Assembly: GCF_000721175.1 (NCBI RefSeq)
Contig: NZ_JOEZ01000003.1
Location: 1 to 64,000 of the forward strand
Direction of reading: 5' to 3'
DNA length: 64,000 bases
From: Streptomyces anulatus
GTDB lineage: Bacteria; Actinomycetota; Actinomycetes; Streptomycetales; Streptomycetaceae
Below are positions 60,808 through 64,000 of this stretch, piece by piece. How positions within the stretch are numbered: position 1 is the first letter of the stretch; the number at the start of each line of letters is the position of its first letter. Both the position numbers and the translations under genes were made by a program. Below the pieces are notes generated by a model, which was given only the letters and a program-made list of their open reading frames with translations, had not been told where the DNA came from and did no database searches.

Positions 60808-62187
60808 ATGAACAAGCACCACGAATCCACCGGCCCGGCCGGGGAACAGCAGATCACCCTGCGCGGACCCGCCGAGCTCGCCGACGCCCTCCCGTATCTC
60901 ATGGGCTTCTACCCCAACGACAGCGTCGTGATGGTCGCTCTGCACGGTGGCCGGGGCCGGTTCGGCGGCCGGCTCCGCCTCGGAATTCCGCAGGCGCCCG
61001 GCGAGTGGGGGCCGGTCGCCGATCAGCTCGCGGAGTGCCTGATCTCGGGGAGCGAGCGCCGTGAAGGACGGCCCGACGCGATCGTGATCTTCCTCTGCCA
61101 GGACTCGCCGGACGGCTCGGGCGGGCGGCTGACCATGGAGCGGCTCAGGCCGTTCGCGCAGCGTCTGCGCACGGCGTGCGGAGCGCTCGACGTTCCGGTC
61201 CTCGAAGCGCTCTGCATCTCCGACGGCCGCTACTGGTCCTACTGCTGCCCGGACCCCCGGTGCTGCCCCGACCAGGGAAACCCCCTGGCCATGCCCGGCA
61301 CCACGGTGATGGCCGCGGCCGCCACCTACGCGGGCGTCCACGTCCGGGGCACGCTGCGCGACATGGAAGCGCGGCTCCAGCCCTGGAGGGCGCCGGTCGA
61401 CGTGACCACGCAACAGGAGGCCCTGGACAGGGCCGTGCCGGAGCTGGTGCCCAGGCTCCTCGACGAGCGGGCCAGGCGCGAGGTCGCGGCGGAGACCCTC
61501 CAGCTGGCGCGCATGCTCATGAGCCGCATCGAACAGGCGCAGCCGGCGCCCCCCGCGCTCGCGGACTCCGGGGACGACCAGCTCATCGGCTCCGACGAAG
61601 CCGCTGCGGTCATCCTGGGGCTCCAGGACCGGGAGACCCGGGACAAGGCCGCAGCCTGGATGGAGGGGTCGGAAGCACAGTCCGCCCTGCGCCTGTGGCG
61701 TGCCCTGGCACGGCGCTGCGTCGGGCGGTACGGGGAGCACGCCGCAGCTCCGCTCACCCTGGCGGGCTGGGTCTCCTGGTCCACGGGCGACGAGCCGGGC
61801 GCGCGGGTAGCCCTGACGCTGGCGCTGCGCGCCGATCCCGACTACACCTTCGCCCAACTGCTCCATCGGGCCTGCAACGAAGGGCTCGATCCGGAAGCCC
61901 TGCGCCGTTGCCTGCGCGAGGCCACGGCCGAAGAGAGTGCCTCCGGTGCCGGGGTGCCGGAGGCGACGGTGGACACCGCCGCCGTCCGGGGCGCCACTCC
62001 GCTGCACGTCCGCAAGGTCCGCCCGCTGCCCGACGGGGGCCGGAGCCGAGGACGCGTTCCCCGGCCCCCGGGCACCGAACGGGGGAGGACGGCACGCGGC
62101 TCGGTCCGTCCCCGCACTCCGGTGGCCGGGCGGCGGCCGCCCGAGGCCCGGCGGTACGGCCGACGCGGCACCAGGACGCGCCGATGA
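60808..62187 (+). CDS. DUF4192 domain-containing protein
   Basis: A 459-aa protein of the actinobacterial DUF4192 family: ITLRGPAELADALPYLMGFYPNDSVVMVALHGG at the N-terminus, then LRPFAQRLRTACGALDVPVLEALCISDGRYWSYCCPDPRCCPDQGNPL with a Cys-rich patch, and GEHAAAPLTLAGWVSWSTGDEPGARVALTLALRADPDYTFAQLLHRACNEGLDP near the C-terminal third. The last about 80 residues are Arg/Pro/Gly-rich and probably disordered. The ATG at 60808 was chosen as the conserved ITLRGP start is 12 residues later. Function unknown. Confidence 0.9.
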   Translation: MNKHHESTGPAGEQQITLRGPAELADALPYLMGFYPNDSVVMVALHGGRGRFGGRLRLGIPQAPGEWGPVADQLAECLISGSERREGRPDAIVIFLCQDSPDGSGGRLTMERLRPFAQRLRTACGALDVPVLEALCISDGRYWSYCCPDPRCCPDQGNPLAMPGTTVMAAAATYAGVHVRGTLRDMEARLQPWRAPVDVTTQQEALDRAVPELVPRLLDERARREVAAETLQLARMLMSRIEQAQPAPPALADSGDDQLIGSDEAAAVILGLQDRETRDKAAAWMEGSEAQSALRLWRALARRCVGRYGEHAAAPLTLAGWVSWSTGDEPGARVALTLALRADPDYTFAQLLHRACNEGLDPEALRRCLREATAEESASGAGVPEATVDTAAVRGATPLHVRKVRPLPDGGRSRGRVPRPPGTERGRTARGSVRPRTPVAGRRPPEARRYGRRGTRTRR

Positions 62188-62300
62188 CCCCTGGCCCGGA
62201 TCCGACGCGGCGCGAAACCCTCGCGCCGCGGCCGCCGCTCCGCGTGGATGATCCGCTCTGCATCGACCGCGACGTATCCGGACAGTGGAACCCGGACTGA
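62184..62300 (+). CDS. Small ORF overlapping the DUF4192 stop
   Basis: The 38-aa reading MTPGPDPTRRETLAPRPPLRVDDPLCIDRDVSGQWNPD starts with the ATGA overlap at 62184, so it could be translated by coupling. No recognised family, no SD of its own. It may simply be a chance frame. Confidence 0.3.
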   Translation: MTPGPDPTRRETLAPRPPLRVDDPLCIDRDVSGQWNPD

Positions 62301-62322
62301 TCACGAGCATGCCGAAGGGACT

Positions 62323-62349
62323 GTTTATCGTCAGGCAGACGACTATGAT
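62323..62349. promoter_or_regulatory. Candidate NrtR operator upstream of the Nudix gene
   Basis: TATCGTC-AGGCA-GACGACTA is an imperfect inverted repeat just before the Nudix-winged-helix start. Known actinobacterial NrtR sites have the same kind of ATAGTCGTC-type half-sites, suggesting autoregulation. Confidence 0.4.
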
Positions 62350-62355
62350 CGCGAC

Positions 62356-63114
62356 ATGCCGCCCTACGACCCGTCGACCTTCCCGCCCTTCGCTGTCACC
62401 GTCGACCTGGTCGTGCTCACGGTGCGCCGTCACGCGCTCTGCGCGCTGGTCGTCCGCCGTGGCGAGACCCCGTTCCAGGGCCGATGGGCGCTGCCCGGCG
62501 GGTTCGTCAGGTTGGACGAGGATCTGGAGTCGGCGGCGGCGCGTGAACTCGTCGAGGAAACCGGCCTCTGCGCCCACGACCCGGCGAAGCCGGCTGCGGG
62601 CAACGGCGCACATCTGGAGCAGTTGGCCACGTACGGAGATCCGGCGCGCGACCCCCGGATGCGGGTGGTCAGCGTCGCCCACCTCGCCCTCGCGCCGGAC
62701 CTTCCGGCGCCCCGGGCGGGCGGCGATGCCAACAGTGCTCGCTGGGCGCCGGTCGAGGATCTGCTGCACCCCGGCACCGGGCGAGAGGGTGAGCAGGCGG
62801 CGCCGCTGGCCTTCGACCATGCGCGGATCCTGGCCGACGGTGTGGAGCGCGCCCGCTCCAAGATCGAATACTCTTCGCTGGCCACGGCGTTCTGCCCGCC
62901 GGAATTCACGGTCGGCGAGCTGCGCCGGGTGTACGAAGCCGTGTGGGGCGTGGTCCTCGATCCCCGCAACTTCCATCGCAAGGTCACCGGAACGCCGGGA
63001 TTCCTGGTGCCTTCCGGCGGGACGACCACGCGGCAGGGCGGCCGGCCCGCGCAGTTGTTCCGGGCCGGGGCGGCCACGGTGCTCAATCCGCCGATGCTGC
63101 GGCCCGAGGTCTGA
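62356..63114 (+). CDS. NrtR-type Nudix-domain protein with C-terminal winged helix
   Basis: A 252-aa protein. The Nudix domain begins MPPYDPSTFPPFAVTVDLVVLTV and carries a complete Nudix box GGFVRLDEDLESAAARELVEETGL (about residues 53-76). The C-terminal winged helix has FTVGELRRVYEAVWGVVLDPRNFHRKVTGTPGFLVPSG (about 190-227). This is the NrtR architecture, whose members sense ADP-ribose and repress NAD-metabolism genes. With the Nudix box intact it may also hydrolyse ADP-ribose. Start ATG 62356; no strong SD. An inverted repeat precedes it. Confidence 0.9.
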   Translation: MPPYDPSTFPPFAVTVDLVVLTVRRHALCALVVRRGETPFQGRWALPGGFVRLDEDLESAAARELVEETGLCAHDPAKPAAGNGAHLEQLATYGDPARDPRMRVVSVAHLALAPDLPAPRAGGDANSARWAPVEDLLHPGTGREGEQAAPLAFDHARILADGVERARSKIEYSSLATAFCPPEFTVGELRRVYEAVWGVVLDPRNFHRKVTGTPGFLVPSGGTTTRQGGRPAQLFRAGAATVLNPPMLRPEV

Positions 63115-63258
63115 GTCACCGGCGTTCCGCTGCGATGGCCCCGCGGAACGCCTGTCGCCCCACCCTTGCGCCAAAAGTCGGAAATGTCGCGTTATGTTAC
63201 TGCGGTACCCCTCTGCCGCCGAGCGGTCTCACCTTCCGCGAGAGACGCGAGAGAAGCG

Positions 63259-64000
63259 ATGCTCCAGGCCATCGGACTCACCAGCACCCCCCGTCGCGAC
63301 GCTCCGCCCGCCGTGAACGATCTGACCTTCGAGGCTCTGCCCGGCCATGTCACGGCCCTGCTGGGCGCCCCCCGCTCGGGCAGGACCACGGCCCTGCGCC
63401 TGATGCTCGAACTGGACGCCGGCCGGGGCGTCGCCTACTTCCGGGGGCGGCCGCTGCACCGCATCGCCCACCCGGCGCGGGAAGTGGGCGTACTGCTCGG
63501 CGACGTACCGGGGCATCCCTCCCGGACTGCCCGGGGGCAGCTCCGTATGCTCTGCGCGGCCACGGGCGTGCCCGCCGCCCGGGCCGACGAGGTGCTCGAA
63601 GTCGTTGGTCTCGCCGGGCTCGGGGACCAACGCCTGGGCACCCTCTCGGTGGGCATGGACCGTCGGCTCAGCCTCGCGTCCGCGCTGCTCGGAGACCCCC
63701 ACACCCTGATCCTGGACGAACCCGCGCAAGGGCTGTCCCCACGGGAGAACAGCTGGCTGTACGGGCTGTTGCGCGCGCACGCGGCCCAGGGCGGCACGGT
63801 CCTCCACACCACCGGCGACCCCAAGGAGGCGGCCCGTACGGCCGACCGTGTCGTCACCATCGGCGGCGGGCGTCTCGTCGCCGACCAGGACGTCGCCGAC
63901 TTCGCCCGCACCCGGCTCCGGGCCCGGGTCGCGGTCCGCACCCCGCACGCGGCCCGGCTGGCGGCCGTGGTCAGCCGCGAGGCCCGCGCCGCTCAGCGCT
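63259..64000 (+). CDS. ABC transporter ATP-binding protein, 3'-partial, with Arg in Walker A
   Basis: The ORF runs from the ATG at 63259 off the window end. The ABC domain reads MLQAIGLTSTPRRDAPPAV, then Walker A LLGAPRSGRTTALRLML (about residues 36-52) where the usual Gly-Lys-Ser/Thr is Gly-Arg-Thr. The signature-like LSVGMDRRLSLASALLG follows, with Walker B LILDEPAQGLSPREN and switch His (VLHTTGDP, a His at an altered place). Loss of the Walker A Lys normally impairs ATP hydrolysis, so this may be a regulatory or degenerate ATPase. Neighbours beyond the edge are unknown. Confidence 0.85.
   Translation, partial: MLQAIGLTSTPRRDAPPAVNDLTFEALPGHVTALLGAPRSGRTTALRLMLELDAGRGVAYFRGRPLHRIAHPAREVGVLLGDVPGHPSRTARGQLRMLCAATGVPAARADEVLEVVGLAGLGDQRLGTLSVGMDRRLSLASALLGDPHTLILDEPAQGLSPRENSWLYGLLRAHAAQGGTVLHTTGDPKEAARTADRVVTIGGGRLVADQDVADFARTRLRARVAVRTPHAARLAAVVSREARAAQR

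Noticed and set aside
1..64000. tRNA, rRNA, riboswitch
   Set aside because: No cloverleaf, rRNA or B12-riboswitch-like conserved core was recognised by eye; nrdJ is preceded by NrdR boxes instead.

Overview
The window is chromosomal DNA from a Streptomyces species or close relative. It has about 72% GC, the very strong third-codon GC bias that makes long antisense shadow frames, many GTG starts with GGAGG-type Shine-Dalgarno (SD) sequences, and actinobacterial families (RshA, NrdR/NrdJ, MT0933-like antitoxin, DUF4192, TerD, LAL regulators). The gene order recA-recX / gluABCD / miaB-miaA-dapF-rshA-hflX / NIS siderophore operon / helicase-lexA-nrdR-nrdJ / rnhB agrees with what I remember of the core of the S. 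coelicolor chromosome. No rRNA, tRNA or CRISPR was seen.

1-8.1 kb: the 3' part of recA, carrying an out-of-frame internal deletion, then recX. A conserved hypothetical gene follows on the minus strand, then a decayed rhodanese gene preceded by a Cys-rich actinobacterial leader peptide, an FAD monooxygenase, and the glutamate ABC transporter operon gluABCD. 8.5-22.7 kb: a two-component system, a TAXI solute-binding protein, and a housekeeping run (miaB, dioxygenase-like protein, small antitoxin-like protein, miaA, membrane protein, dapF, rshA, M1 peptidase, hflX). 22.8-31.9 kb: two tandem secreted trypsin-like lipoproteins, divergent from a four-gene NRPS-independent (NIS) siderophore operon. 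31.9-47.9 kb: DinG-type helicase, lexA (degenerate SOS box), nrdR-nrdJ (two NrdR boxes 31 bp apart), TerD, DUF1152, phosphatase, ADP-ribosylglycohydrolase, DUF4173-type membrane protein, rnhB and two conserved hypotheticals.

48.1-60.7 kb is the accessory region. A native minus-strand recQ has been split: its C-terminal part lies at 48.08-48.89 kb and its N-terminal part at 60.13-60.72 kb. The roughly 11.2 kb between them replaces the helicase core. That segment carries a complete RecQ-phosphoribosyltransferase gene on the opposite strand, a decayed PLP-enzyme gene, a LAL-type LuxR regulator, an ankyrin-repeat protein and a leucine-rich-repeat protein that share a beta-solenoid-like module, and a truncated ORF coupled to the LRR gene. 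Two inverted copies of a 169-bp MITE-like element lie near its two edges. The ankyrin/LRR pair is the best candidate here for an undescribed system.

60.7-64 kb returns to conserved chromosome: a DUF4192 gene preceded by a perfect palindrome made of two head-to-head DnaA-box 9-mers, an NrtR-type Nudix regulator, and an ABC ATPase cut by the window edge whose Walker A lysine is arginine.
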